Counted from the stretch's first letter, positions 1-10,230 are shown. The stretch is 35,856 nt of DNA from Prochlorococcus sp. AG-363-C20 (GCA_003280295.1 QCFI01000014.1:1-35856), one strand, 5' to 3'. Numbers and translations: made by a program. Notes: generated from the letters alone by a model not told the origin.

Positions 1-115
1 TCAATAGTTGAATAAATTAAAACTAAATCAACCTTGCCTTTTATTTCATATAAGAACTAGTACTGCTGGTTTATAAATATCATTCTTAACTAAATTACTA
101 ATTTCCTTCTGGCAT

Positions 116-1375
116 TTATTTTCCTATATCCGAAAAATTCTTGTAGACACCGTAGGTTGAATATATACCTACAAATGGTGCTGTAATTTCAGATAGAACT
201 TCACCGGCTATATTGATAGCACTTTTGCCTACATAGATTATATCTCCAGATTTTAAATATGGATTTTTATATGATCCTCTAGACCTGTTTTTCCTAAACC
301 CAAATCTTCTTGTGTCTATTGTTCCATCTAGATTAAATCTAATAAAGCGAATAGGACCTTTTAAAAATTTTGCACCACCAGCCAAAGCGATTGCATCAGT
401 CAAAGCACTGGTCTTGCTTACTGTATAGGTGCCTGGCTGCTCTACCCTTCCTGAAATAAATACGTTTATGAATCTTGGATTTAGATTTGATCTGACTGCC
501 TTATTCAATTGCTTGGGAAGAGGATCAGAAGATTTTTTTATATGTATTAAGTCTCCATCGTAAATTCTAATGTTTTGTGATTGGTCTCCTTTATTGATTA
601 CAGAAAGAAAATTTAAATTGGTCTCTAGTCTACCCCCACCATTGGAAATATTATTTACTCTTGTTATCTTAACCTTACTAAGATCTGAATAGAAGGTCAC
701 ACCACCAGCTTCTCTTATCGCATCAAACACTGTGGGAAAGAAATATGTATTTTTGGGCGACTTATTTATGTTGGCCTTATCAATAAGTGCTGAACCTGGG
801 TATGGTGTATTTGGAGGTATAGGTTGTACTATGGGTGGAACTCCAGGTATAAAATCAGCGCCAGGACCACGGATTAAAGGTTTACTTATAGGGTTATATT
901 GATTATAAGGTTTGAATTTACTTTCTACTTCACTAAGTGGCTGATATGCCGTCATAGTATACATTCCTGGTACTTCTACTTCTCCGTCAACATAGACTCG
1001 TATTGGCCTGTATTGCACTATTTCTACCTCTACTTTGGGTTCTAAAACAAAGTCTTGGTATTTTTTATTTAGGAGATCAATCAATTCATCAATTGTCAAT
1101 CCAGATATATAAACCCTCTCTAATCTAGGCAGGAAAATCGTACCAGATCCATCTATTGAGTAATTATTTGTAAGTTCTGGGATCTTTTTTGATACAGTTA
1201 TTTTAATAACATCACCTTCTCCTATGATGTAATCATTCTTTGGTAATTTTTCTAAGTATTCAAGCCCTGGACTATTTTGGTTTTTAGAAGAAACTGATAC
1301 GTTAACAAACTCAAAATAAAGACCACTAAGCAGTATCAATAGAGTGGCGATATGCTTTGATCTTATTCTTCTCAT
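116..1375 (-). CDS. Wza-like polysaccharide export protein (poly_export/SLBB)
   Basis: A 419-residue protein of the outer-membrane polysaccharide export family. The N-terminus has a hydrophobic segment (about residues 8-28) but no lipobox cysteine, unlike classical Wza. Residues about 48-125 match the poly_export domain (IIGEGDVIKITV, then a GTIFLPRL segment). SLBB-type repeats follow at about 128-140 (VYVDGEVEVPGMYTM) and 303-340 (VFISGRVEQPGTYTV, ALAGGAKF). It presumably forms the outer-membrane or periplasmic channel for an exported polysaccharide. It lies downstream of the Wzz-like gene on the same strand, 444 bp away, so a separate promoter is possible. The start has no clear ribosome binding site. 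Confidence 0.85.
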   Translation of the reverse strand: MRRIRSKHIATLLILLSGLYFEFVNVSVSSKNQNSPGLEYLEKLPKNDYIIGEGDVIKITVSKKIPELTNNYSIDGSGTIFLPRLERVYISGLTIDELIDLLNKKYQDFVLEPKVEVEIVQYRPIRVYVDGEVEVPGMYTMTAYQPLSEVESKFKPYNQYNPISKPLIRGPGADFIPGVPPIVQPIPPNTPYPGSALIDKANINKSPKNTYFFPTVFDAIREAGGVTFYSDLSKVKITRVNNISNGGGRLETNLNFLSVINKGDQSQNIRIYDGDLIHIKKSSDPLPKQLNKAVRSNLNPRFINVFISGRVEQPGTYTVSKTSALTDAIALAGGAKFLKGPIRFIRFNLDGTIDTRRFGFRKNRSRGSYKNPYLKSGDIIYVGKSAINIAGEVLSEITAPFVGIYSTYGVYKNFSDIGK

Positions 1376-1819
1376 TAATAGAAATTGAATTGAAAAGAAA
1401 TGTATTGTATTTTACAAGATGAAAGAGTGCAGTTTCTTGATTATTAAAAACTTTTTGTACTGGCCACGCCAAGCCTCTTTCAAGGCCTTGAGTACCTAAT
1501 TTTAACCCTTAATATTGAAGTCAAAGATCCCTAACACTTCAGTTGCAAGTCTATAAATCAAAAATTCGTTAAATAAAGTGTATCTTTTGAGAGGAGAAGA
1601 TTCGTAAATATTTGTAAAAATGCTTTTAAAAAAATTATTGCAGAGCTTTCAAGCTTTTTCGATGTTAACTGTTTATAGATTTAATTAATGTTAAAAAGCA
1701 GTTCCTATGTTTTTAGAGAATTTTTGATATTACTTAATTAATTGAATCATCATAAGCCTGATAATTACTTTGATTGATTTTAACTTAATTAATTAATTAA
1801 TTTCTTCGCCTATAAAATT
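1376..1819. other. AT-rich gap between the wzz-like and wza-like genes
   Basis: This 444-bp stretch holds no credible gene. It has an imperfect GTACT...AGTAC inverted repeat around 1456-1494 and a run of five TTAA units around 1784-1802 just beyond the stop of the Wzz-like gene. It probably contains the 5' leader and promoter of the Wza-like gene on the minus strand, but no promoter could be assigned. Confidence 0.5.
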
Positions 1820-3529
1820 TTATTCTAGTAGTATCCAGCCTGCCACTTCCATGTTTTGAATTGATAATCTCTTTTTGAATTTGATTAGCACCTCTCCGGT
1901 TGTTGTCCCTAAGGATATGACTAGTAACTTTTTGCTGCATTTAGAAGCTTTAATCAAATCCCTAGTAATAACTATTTTCCTACTTTCGCAAACACATTTC
2001 AGTGCTTCATGTAGCTTTTTAACATAGGTATTATCTATTTCACCGATTGGGATCACTGCAATACTTCCATTCGTTATATCTGCTAGTGCTCCATTTGCTA
2101 GAAACTCTGCTGACTCATGCCAACCTTCTAATTTATTTGTTGAAAATATTTCAAGGAGAGGCAACCCTAATGTTGCTTCGATTTCTTTCTTGTTATAAAG
2201 GATATTCTTCCTCTTTTCATATACTAAGGCTGTTATAGATCCAATAGCAAGTCCACCAAATAGCCCATAGATTAATTGAACTTGAAGGTTACTTCCCAAT
2301 GGTTTATCGAATAAGACCGGCTCTGAAATTAATTCCCAAGGTTCTTCTCTTCGTGCTTTTTCAAGCCTCAAAGCTTGAAGTTCATTTTTTAAATTTCGGA
2401 GGGTTGCCTCATCCCTTGCAGCCTTTTGTAGGAGCTCTTTATATTTAAATAGTACTTCTTTTGACCTTTGGCTTGATTCCTTTATTGCCTCTTCTTCCAA
2501 TAGATTAGCCTTTAATAGATTAATTACTTCTACCTTGATTAGCGAAATTAGTACTTTTTTCTTATCTTCTAAGTCAATAATGTCTTCATCATTGACAGTA
2601 TAATGTTCTCTTAGATATTCAAGCCTTTGACTTACCTCACTTACTTTACTTAGATTTATAGATGCCAACTCCTTTTCTTTCAGTATGATTTTGGCTGCTG
2701 CAATTATCTCCTCTTGATCAACTAACTCTTCGAATAATTTTAATTTTGAATTGATTTTTCTTATTTTATTAATGGCAGCAATCCTTGAAGCTTCAGTGGG
2801 AATTGATGGATTTCTAGACTTTTCAACTCCAATAAATTCCATAGGCGATAAATCCTTATTGATCGCATATTGTTGGACTTCTTTCATTGATTTATAACTT
2901 ATTTCTTTGTATCGAGAAACTTGTTCTTCTAAATAATCAAAACCTAATAATAACCCTTTATATCTCTTCTGGCCAGAATAATTTTGATATTGCTCAGAAA
3001 TCTTGTTCAAAATAGGTAGCACAAAATCTTTGTTGACATCTTTATAACTAACATTCAATACTGTAGTGCCTTTCTCAGTTTCAACATCAACATTAGTTAC
3101 CCAAGAAATAAAGCGCCAACCTTCAGTATCTAGACCAAGTTCTTGATTTATATTTTTTACATAGTTATATACAGGTATTAATACAGAAGGGCTTTTAAGT
3201 ATTACCATCTCTGTTTGTAAATTAACTCCTTTCGCTCCCCCTCCGGTTAAAATGCTGGAGAGACCAGCTTCACTACTTCTTAATCTTGAAAGAATTCCTG
3301 ACTCTTGTCTATTTACAACTATTTGGAACTCTCCTCTCCAAAACTTCTTTTCTGTGACTCCTAAATAGAAAGAAAGCAGCACCCCACCTGCCATACAGCA
3401 AAGTATTAATTTTGTATTTCGAACTAGAGCAAGGCAAGCTTGTTTTAGATCAATCTCATCTTCAAAGGCTGAAGAATCATTTGACTTACCGTAGTATGAA
3501 TTTTGTTCAGGAGGCATTTGCCAGGGCAA
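1820..3529 (-). CDS. Wzz/Wzc-like polysaccharide co-polymerase
   Basis: A 569-residue inner-membrane protein of the Wzz chain-length/co-polymerase type. One membrane segment lies near residues 38-58 (LILCCMAGGVLLSFYLGV) and a second near 420-438 (IYGLFGGLAIGSITALVY). Between them is a long helical, coiled-coil-rich periplasmic domain. After the second segment about 130 residues resemble the cytoplasmic part of BY-kinases in placement, but I see no Walker A motif and no tyrosine cluster, so kinase activity is not supported. The longest frame begins with TTG at 3529; an ATG four codons later (3517) is equally plausible and neither has a good ribosome binding site. It is upstream of the Wza-like gene, and both likely serve one capsule/exopolysaccharide export system. 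Confidence 0.8.
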   Translation of the reverse strand: MPWQMPPEQNSYYGKSNDSSAFEDEIDLKQACLALVRNTKLILCCMAGGVLLSFYLGVTEKKFWRGEFQIVVNRQESGILSRLRSSEAGLSSILTGGGAKGVNLQTEMVILKSPSVLIPVYNYVKNINQELGLDTEGWRFISWVTNVDVETEKGTTVLNVSYKDVNKDFVLPILNKISEQYQNYSGQKRYKGLLLGFDYLEEQVSRYKEISYKSMKEVQQYAINKDLSPMEFIGVEKSRNPSIPTEASRIAAINKIRKINSKLKLFEELVDQEEIIAAAKIILKEKELASINLSKVSEVSQRLEYLREHYTVNDEDIIDLEDKKKVLISLIKVEVINLLKANLLEEEAIKESSQRSKEVLFKYKELLQKAARDEATLRNLKNELQALRLEKARREEPWELISEPVLFDKPLGSNLQVQLIYGLFGGLAIGSITALVYEKRKNILYNKKEIEATLGLPLLEIFSTNKLEGWHESAEFLANGALADITNGSIAVIPIGEIDNTYVKKLHEALKCVCESRKIVITRDLIKASKCSKKLLVISLGTTTGEVLIKFKKRLSIQNMEVAGWILLE

Positions 3530-4023
3530 CCAAAAGGGGAGTAATTAGAATTTATACACTATTATACACTTATTATTTCAAAACAGACATTGAAATGATC
3601 TAATTGCATCGGCTAATTACTGTTTATATTAAGAGCACAGCTACTAATATCTAACAAAAGCAATGGATATTATATCATATTTAAATCTATAATTAACTTG
3701 TTAAATTCATATAAGATAAGCTAACTTTTAAGAAATTATTTTAATTTGCTGAAATTGATCTAGCAGGATAATGAATTGTATTTAATTCTTTTTGATTTTA
3801 ATATCTATGTGAAAATGATCTAAATATTTTCTTATAGATATAAGGACCTCCAAAATTAAAATTTATTATAGATTCATCATCTTTATACTTGCAAGTCAAA
3901 AAGCTATTCAAATATCTAGAGTCTTTTCTATTTAAGGACTACTCCAGTGGGCCCTAGAATAAAACTGTATTACACTAGGTAAGATCATTGTGCATGATGG
4001 ATTCTATCTGATAGTATCAAATT
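3530..4023. promoter_or_regulatory. Divergent intergenic region, export genes versus VTC operon
   Basis: These 494 very AT-rich bases separate the divergent Wzz-like gene and the VTC operon, so they should contain both promoters. Many TATAAT-like hexamers occur and none could be singled out. No gene or strong hairpin was seen. Confidence 0.45.
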
Positions 4024-4746
4024 ATGATAAATGAATCCTGCCAAAGTGATATCCATAAAAGTAATAGTCTATTTGAAATTAAATATAAAATACCAACAAG
4101 TTTACTCAATACTTTATCCACTACAGTAAGACACCATACACTTATCCCTGCTAGCTTTTCAACAGCCAAATTAAAAACGTGGTATTTCGATGATGAGGCT
4201 AATACAAGTTTTTGGGAGAGTATAAATGGTGAGCTTTCTAAGACTAAGTATCGTTTTCGTGAGTACATAGCCCCAGAACAAGGAGGAGCCCTCTATTCTC
4301 TAGAAATCAAAAGACGTAATAATGCAGAAACCTCAAAATTGAAGGAGTTGATTTATAAGCCAATTTCTAAGGATTATAAGTTCACTACATTCAGGGACCT
4401 TTTAGCTGAAATAGAGAGACACTCTGATTTAGACCTAAAGCCTTTCTATCATTATCTTCCTGATAAAACATTGTTTCCTAGCACCTTGATTCAATATAAA
4501 CGTAGCAGGTTTGATTCTTTAGAGGGTAATGTAAGGTATAATATAGATACAAATATAATGGTAACTTTAACTCCACAACAATTTTTAGCTACAGACCAAA
4601 CACACCATCTGGAGCATTCAATTTTTGAAATTAAGAGTAGTATGCCTGAATTCTTTCCCAGCTTTCTGCAACGTCTTAATCTATCCCCTACTTCTTTCTC
4701 GAAGTTTGCTTGGGGTAAAGAGATGCTTGACAAACTTGTCATTTAA
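4024..4746 (+). CDS. VTC-domain (polyphosphate polymerase-type) protein
   Basis: A 240-residue protein matching the VTC tunnel domain that makes polyphosphate from ATP in yeast Vtc4. The characteristic basic strands are visible: FEIKYKI (17-23), KYRFREY with the RxR pair R77/R79, SLEIKRR with E94/K96, QYKRSRF (157-163), VRYNIDTN (170-177) and a late FEIK (201-204). No membrane segment is seen, so it is probably cytosolic and works with the membrane protein encoded next. It is the first gene of a VTC-DUF4956-CotH operon, an arrangement recurrent in bacteria. The real product and its link to the CotH protein are not established. The start is an ATG without a strong ribosome binding site. Confidence 0.85.
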   Translation: MINESCQSDIHKSNSLFEIKYKIPTSLLNTLSTTVRHHTLIPASFSTAKLKTWYFDDEANTSFWESINGELSKTKYRFREYIAPEQGGALYSLEIKRRNNAETSKLKELIYKPISKDYKFTTFRDLLAEIERHSDLDLKPFYHYLPDKTLFPSTLIQYKRSRFDSLEGNVRYNIDTNIMVTLTPQQFLATDQTHHLEHSIFEIKSSMPEFFPSFLQRLNLSPTSFSKFAWGKEMLDKLVI

Positions 4747-4762
4747 CTAAGGAGTTTTCTTC

Positions 4763-5488
4763 ATGAATGATGTAGGCAATACCATTTTTCAAGGCCTTAA
4801 AACCATTAAATCTAATGAGCTTGGCCTTGTTGAATTTTCGACTTCAATAACATTTAGTATAGCCATAGGGATAATATGTTTGATTTTATATAAATTGTAC
4901 TTTGGTCAGTCTTTTGACCGAAATGAAAGTCTCCCACGGAGCTTCATGCTAATAGCCCCTTCGGTAACCGCAATCTTTTGGGCAATACAATATTCTCTTC
5001 CACTTTCTTTAGGTTTATTAGGTGCCTTAAGTTTCGTAAGGTTTAGAACTCCAGTCAAGTCAGGTGAAGACATTGCATTCATTTTGATGGTAATAGCCTT
5101 GTCTTTGCTTTCATCCATTTATAGATTCATTGCTGCAATAATGTTTCTTATATTAATTGCTATATTTACAATTTTTAAAATAATTATTTTAGATAAGGGT
5201 AGGCTAATTCTTAGAAACAGGAAATACTTGACTTTGTTCATAACAACAAATTCTAAGGATGTTGAGATGGCAGATTCTGAGATTCGAGCTCAGATTTTAA
5301 AAGGTTTAACAAGTATGAATCAAAATCAAATTATTTTAAAAGATGTTATGAAAAAAGAAACCGATTATAATCTTAGATATTCTTTATACTTTAAAAATTA
5401 TGATGATAGTATACTGTCTCGCATTATAAATATATGTGATAAAATAACTATCATATCACGGACTGAAGTTTTCAATGAAAACTTTTAA
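4763..5488 (+). CDS. DUF4956 membrane protein
   Basis: A 241-residue integral membrane protein. Hydrophobic segments lie near residues 27-47, 62-92 and 105-135, followed by a soluble C-terminal domain of about 100 residues. The signature LSFVRFRTPVK (about 89-99), which marks DUF4956, sits between segments. A good ribosome binding site (AAGGAG, 4749-4754) precedes the ATG. The gene overlaps the next one by 14 bases, which implies translational coupling. DUF4956 proteins usually accompany VTC-domain proteins and may anchor or export the VTC product; this is inference from neighbourhood. Confidence 0.85.
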   Translation: MNDVGNTIFQGLKTIKSNELGLVEFSTSITFSIAIGIICLILYKLYFGQSFDRNESLPRSFMLIAPSVTAIFWAIQYSLPLSLGLLGALSFVRFRTPVKSGEDIAFILMVIALSLLSSIYRFIAAIMFLILIAIFTIFKIIILDKGRLILRNRKYLTLFITTNSKDVEMADSEIRAQILKGLTSMNQNQIILKDVMKKETDYNLRYSLYFKNYDDSILSRIINICDKITIISRTEVFNENF

Positions 5489-8400
5489 GACAAGCTATAG
5501 ATATATATTAATTACGTCTATCTTTCTCGCTGCTGCTTATACACTTCCTCCCCTTTTTGGAAATAAATCAAGTTTTTCAAAAAAAATACCTGAAACAGAT
5601 ACAAGAAGGACATTAATTACGCAAAAAAAGAAAAAAAGTCTTTATAGGAAATTTGTTCCTGTTGATAGTAAACTATATTCGAATTATTTATATGATTATT
5701 TAATTGATTCTGACTTTGATGGCTCACTACCTCGAAGTAATTTAATTACACCTGATGTGTATGGAAAATATAGATATACTTGGCGACTTAAATTTAGCAA
5801 GGCTGGAACTTTTTCCCCGAAATCAAATCTTTCTAATACAAATTTTAATTTGACATTGACAGACTCATATGGATTACCATTAGTTGCGTCGAGTAAATTA
5901 GTAAATCTGCCAGATAAACCTATTCAACTGAAACCAGGAGTTTATGAACTAAGAATTTATTCTTTTACACCTCTGGATAAATTTGAATTTACTTTTAAGA
6001 CTGCAGGAGTGGGGGGATGGAGCCTATCAGATAAGCTCTCAATACCTACATTAAATATAAAGTATAGCAATGCAGATCTTCGGGCTTTAAAAAGATTGAT
6101 ATCATTGGCCAAGAAGAATGCAAATGATCGTGGTTCTCAGATTATCGCTAAAATGCCACAAGGCAGGATTAAAGCAAGTCTTCTGCAAAAAGGTACTAAG
6201 TTTGCAGATGCAAGGATTGGCCTTTCAGGACGTTCAATACAACACTTTACAGGTGGTTACCCATCAATTGATGTACGAATCTCAGGAGGAAATACATATA
6301 TGGGTATCCCCTCTTTTAAATTATATAGATTATCTACAAAGTCAGGATTAAAAGATTTTGTTTTCTCATCTATATTAAAAGACTTGGGCTTTATTATTCC
6401 ACGTCAAGAATTAGTTAATGTAGTAGTTAATGGTAATTCACAAGGATTGTTTCTTTTGATGGAAACCTTTAATGAATCAACCTTTACTAAACAACATAGA
6501 TTAGATGGTAATGTAATAGGAGTAGATACGGAAAAGCTGTTTTATGATTATCATTTAGGATCAGAATTAAAACTGGACTATTTTTATAAAATTTCAGAAG
6601 ATCCTCACCCTTTAACATCTACATCTTTTTTCTTATCAAAGGATTTTGTAGCACAATTAAATAAAGACGATTTTGCAAAATATATAGCTTTTGCTTCTAT
6701 TTACTATTCAGCTCATGGATTGGGAGTAGATGATTTGCGGTTTTACAAAGATCCTACTACCAACAAATTTATTCCTATTCCCAGAGATTTAAATCCAGGT
6801 TTAGGATCTAATTATTTACAATTTATAAGGCAATATGTTACTCAACTTGGTTGGTTGGCAAATAATCTTTTCTATACAATAGATCCAGCAAAGAACTTGG
6901 AACATGAGATCGCAATTCAATCTGGCTCTGCAAAGTCATTAACAGGTTTTCAAGAGATTAATAGTGGTTTAACAGATTTACATTTTACTATTGTATCTTT
7001 TCTATCCTCATCTGAGAATTTAGCACTTACTAATCGTTATTTAGCATTTTTTGCAAAAAATAATGAATTACAGAACAAAATCAGGATAAGAACAAAAAAT
7101 GCTTTAGAACAAGCATTAGCTCTAGAGCCACAAAATAAAATTTTATTAGAACAAAAAAAAGAATTAGAAACTGAAGATTTGCCATTCATGGGCCCAACTA
7201 TAAAGCGCCAAGTACAAATTAATCCTCCTATAATTAGAAATAATAAATCAAATTTATACTGGAATCTTAGGACTTCAACCTCCTTAGATAAGACTTTAAT
7301 GCCAAGCTTTTTTGCTCCATATAGAGATGTAGGGGTTAAAGATTCTAAATATGAACATGAATTAAAAAATGCTTTTTTGGTAGAGCAAAAAATATTTGAA
7401 ATTATATCTGACAATAATTTCAAGCCAATTAAGTTGACTACGCGAAATATAAAGGAGTCAGATGAAAACTTAAAAGTTATAGATATTAATCAACATTCTT
7501 TACAAGAATTTCCAACAGAGGCAGACAAAGCACCTAAGCCCAAAAATATTGTCACATATCTTGGAACATTACCTATACAAAGTTCAGATAATCTTGTCTT
7601 GTTTATTGTAAGGAATGCTACCGATGATGTTAAGAACTTTACACTTTCGAAAAGGAAAAGCTTCAAACGATATACTCCCAGCATAAATTATCTATTTACT
7701 TTAGATAAACAAAAAAAAGCATATTCAAACATAGATCAAATACTTAAAAATAAATTTCCAATTGGAGAGCGATATAGATTGCTAGCTTTTAAATTTAAAC
7801 CTAGCAAAGAAACAATATTTTTTCATTTTAATTTACCTAGAAGCTTTCCACAATTTAAACGTCCGCAAAATGCAGGTTGGTTTGGCCCTTCCCAAATGTA
7901 CTTGCCCGCGAATTTATTGACATCCCCACAAGAAAAGAAAAACTTTACCCAAAATATACCTCCAATAATAAAACAGGAAAATGATACATGGACTATACCA
8001 AAAAATAGTAAAATCGAAATATCAAAAGATCTTGTGATCCCAACTAATATTTCGCTTATCATAGAAGAAGGCGCTTATATAAAATTAAAATCCGGAGTCT
8101 CAATTATCCTTGAGGGAAACCTATCAATTCAAGGAACGAAAGCTAATCCAGTCAAATTTGAACCCTCCGGGAATAAACCTTGGGGAGGAATATTTGTTTC
8201 AAGTCCACAATCTAAAAAAGTAAATGTTGTAATTGAATCAACACATTTCTCGCGGTTTGGATCATTTCCAAAGACTAATATAGGAGACATGATGTTGAAT
8301 GGAGGACTAAACTTTTACAAGACACATTTATCCATAGATGATGTATTAATAGAAGATGCATATAGTGAAGATGCGATAAACCTTATTTACTCGCAAGCAA

Positions 8401-8819
8401 ACATTTCAAATCTATCAATCTTTAGGTCAACTTCAGATGCAATTGATTTGGATTATACTAATGCTGAAATAACAAATATGCTATTAAAGAATAATCTAGG
8501 AGATGGTCTAGACATATCTGGTTCTTTAGTAAAATGCACAAATTGTACTTTCATAGATAATAAAGACAAAGGAGTCTCAATAGGAGAAATGAGCAATTTT
8601 TCGGCAGTTAATTCGCAATTTGTACGAAATGATATGGGATTAGCGAATAAGGATCAATCAAGAATGATAATTTCTAACTCTATAATGGAAAACAATAGAA
8701 TAGCAATAGCGGAATTCATTAAAAAGCCATACTTTGGCAGGCCAAGCTCACAACTTAAAGATAATATATATAAAAATAATGGAACTAATTATAAATGGTT
8801 GGGCTTATATATTTATTGA
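5475..8819 (+). CDS. CotH-kinase-like protein with C-terminal beta-helix
   Basis: An exported 1114-residue protein. A hydrophobic N-terminal segment (about 9-27) acts as signal or anchor. Residues about 215-460 resemble CotH, the secreted atypical protein kinase of spore coats: GRIKASLLQKG, RIGLSGRSI, SFKLYRLST, VNGNSQGLFLLMET. The usual acidic metal-binding motif appears as PRDLNPGLG with D438 but N440 where an aspartate is common, so catalytic competence is uncertain. Residues about 870-1114 read as a right-handed parallel beta-helix (repeated short strands such as NISNLSIFRSTSDAIDL). It may phosphorylate or bind a surface or matrix protein or polysaccharide. It overlaps DUF4956 by 14 bp and is last in the operon. 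Confidence 0.8.
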   Translation: MKTFKTSYRYILITSIFLAAAYTLPPLFGNKSSFSKKIPETDTRRTLITQKKKKSLYRKFVPVDSKLYSNYLYDYLIDSDFDGSLPRSNLITPDVYGKYRYTWRLKFSKAGTFSPKSNLSNTNFNLTLTDSYGLPLVASSKLVNLPDKPIQLKPGVYELRIYSFTPLDKFEFTFKTAGVGGWSLSDKLSIPTLNIKYSNADLRALKRLISLAKKNANDRGSQIIAKMPQGRIKASLLQKGTKFADARIGLSGRSIQHFTGGYPSIDVRISGGNTYMGIPSFKLYRLSTKSGLKDFVFSSILKDLGFIIPRQELVNVVVNGNSQGLFLLMETFNESTFTKQHRLDGNVIGVDTEKLFYDYHLGSELKLDYFYKISEDPHPLTSTSFFLSKDFVAQLNKDDFAKYIAFASIYYSAHGLGVDDLRFYKDPTTNKFIPIPRDLNPGLGSNYLQFIRQYVTQLGWLANNLFYTIDPAKNLEHEIAIQSGSAKSLTGFQEINSGLTDLHFTIVSFLSSSENLALTNRYLAFFAKNNELQNKIRIRTKNALEQALALEPQNKILLEQKKELETEDLPFMGPTIKRQVQINPPIIRNNKSNLYWNLRTSTSLDKTLMPSFFAPYRDVGVKDSKYEHELKNAFLVEQKIFEIISDNNFKPIKLTTRNIKESDENLKVIDINQHSLQEFPTEADKAPKPKNIVTYLGTLPIQSSDNLVLFIVRNATDDVKNFTLSKRKSFKRYTPSINYLFTLDKQKKAYSNIDQILKNKFPIGERYRLLAFKFKPSKETIFFHFNLPRSFPQFKRPQNAGWFGPSQMYLPANLLTSPQEKKNFTQNIPPIIKQENDTWTIPKNSKIEISKDLVIPTNISLIIEEGAYIKLKSGVSIILEGNLSIQGTKANPVKFEPSGNKPWGGIFVSSPQSKKVNVVIESTHFSRFGSFPKTNIGDMMLNGGLNFYKTHLSIDDVLIEDAYSEDAINLIYSQANISNLSIFRSTSDAIDLDYTNAEITNMLLKNNLGDGLDISGSLVKCTNCTFIDNKDKGVSIGEMSNFSAVNSQFVRNDMGLANKDQSRMIISNSIMENNRIAIAEFIKKPYFGRPSSQLKDNIYKNNGTNYKWLGLYIY

Positions 8820-8823
8820 ACCA

Positions 8824-8860
8824 ACAATTTACCGTAGCTAGGATCCTTGCTATAAATTGT
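8824..8860 (+). terminator. Hairpin after the CotH gene
   Basis: The arms ACAATTTA (8824-8831) and TAAATTGT (8853-8860) pair perfectly, with an additional TAGC/GCTA inner pairing. It starts five bases after the CotH stop. No T-run follows, so intrinsic termination is only possible; it may instead stabilise the mRNA 3' end. Confidence 0.45.
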
Positions 8861-9082
8861 AAGTAAAGCAACGCAGGAATTAATTTAAAAAACAACAATT
8901 TATAAGAACTAACTTTAAATATATTTTTTGTAACCTACCTACTGAGCTTCTAAATAATACTAAATAAACTAGTCGAATGAAAAAAGAATAACTTTGCAGT
9001 TATTTAATATTTCTATTGTATTCATCGCTATAATAGAAATGGATTAATTGTTCATTTAAACAACCACCTTAGCCAAGTAATT

Positions 9083-9280
9083 TTGAAACTCATCACCTTT
9101 ATTGCCTTTTTGTATTTACTTATTGAACTTTTGAGTAGGACCACTCAAGGAGCAGATGGGAAAATTACATTTGAAAGAATACCTAGTTGGTTTCGTTTGC
9201 TTAATGGAATCTTTAATCCTCCCGCAAAATCAACAGTTGTCGAAGTAGAGGTTAAGACTTTAAATGATGAAACCACTTAA
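9083..9280 (+). CDS. Small exported hypothetical protein
   Basis: A 65-codon frame starting at TTG with a hydrophobic N-terminus (LITFIAFLYLLIELL) and a polar tail. I do not recognise the family. It sits alone between the CotH operon and a frameshifted outer-membrane gene. The TTG start and lack of a clear ribosome binding site keep confidence low, but the signal-like N-terminus and ordinary composition favour a real gene. Confidence 0.4.
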   Translation: MKLITFIAFLYLLIELLSRTTQGADGKITFERIPSWFRLLNGIFNPPAKSTVVEVEVKTLNDETT

Positions 9281-9414
9281 GAATAAATAAATTAATTTCT
9301 CTTAAGTGCCTAGAGAATTTTCAATGTCAACCCATAGTATTCACTAGTACTTCTATCTAGATTGACTAGACTTTTGAGATAGATGGGGCATGATCAGGTA
9401 AATACTTTAGACAG

Positions 9415-10166
9415 ATGTTCAAGAAGTTTTCTATAGTTACTGCAATTACTGCCTTTAGCATTCTCCCCATTTCCCTACCGGCTTTAGCGGAATCTGAAAA
9501 CGAAAAACAATTCTATGTAAAGGCTGGATATGGTATGTCTTTTAACAACCCTGCGTTAACAAGTGAACCAAAACACTATACTTTCGAGGACGATGTCAAA
9601 TAGATAATAGTGAATGGGATCTAAAGATGGATGAAGATAGTGGATATGACCTTGGTTTTGGTTATGACTTGGGAGAATACAGATTAGAATTTCTTTTTTC
9701 TCGACAAAAAGCAGATAGTGAGAGGCTTCTTCACAAGACTTCTGAAGTCCCTAATGTTCATGTAGGAGTAGATGTTGAAGGTGATGTAACTGTTTCCTCT
9801 TATATGTTGAGCATAAATAAGGATTTCTCCATGAGTATTGGATTTACTCCATATGTTGGGATTGGAGGAGGATTGGTTTCCATAAATCAAGGACAAATTA
9901 TCGTTGCACTTGATGAGCTTGAGGATGCATTTGATGTGGAGTTAAATGCGGATAATCAGGAGGCGTTGGATGGTTATAACGAAAGAGTTGCTGCATATCA
10001 ACTTAAAGCTGGCTTAACAAAGTCAATAAGTCAAGATACCGAACTATATGCAGAGGCTTCCTATACTAAGACGTCTAATTACAAGACTGGAACTGGAGGT
10101 CAAGAAATCAAGTGGAATGGTTTAGGAATGTATACAGCACGTGCGGGTCTAGTATATAAATTCTAA
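9415..10166 (+). pseudogene. Outer-membrane beta-barrel protein, frameshifted
   Basis: Two adjacent frames make up one OMP_b-brl-type barrel. The first (9415-9603) encodes a good signal peptide ending in LPALAES and a first strand (FYVKAGYGMSF), then hits TAG at 9601. The second frame is open from there; it reads DNSEWDLK and then the ATG at 9627, and continues to a terminal aromatic strand ending ARAGLVYKF, with the C-terminal phenylalanine typical of barrels. A one-base gain or two-base loss near 9600 would restore an approximately 250-residue protein. It could be a true mutation, phase variation or a sequence error. A terminator follows at about 10199. Confidence 0.75.
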
Positions 10167-10198
10167 CTTAAGAAGTAGAGTATATAGATCCTTTTATG

Positions 10199-10230
10199 AA
10201 GGATTGTTCTTTAATGACGATCCTTTTTTT
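10199..10230 (+). terminator. Rho-independent terminator
   Basis: AAGGAT (10199-10204) pairs with ATCCTT (10220-10225) and runs straight into a T tract (to 10230). A competing ATCCTT copy lies just upstream at about 10188. It lies 33 bp after the outer-membrane gene. Confidence 0.65.

Noticed and set aside
7037-8062. Minus-strand frames within the CotH gene
   Set aside because: They are antisense to a continuous 1114-codon gene; the composition is that of reverse-strand shadows.
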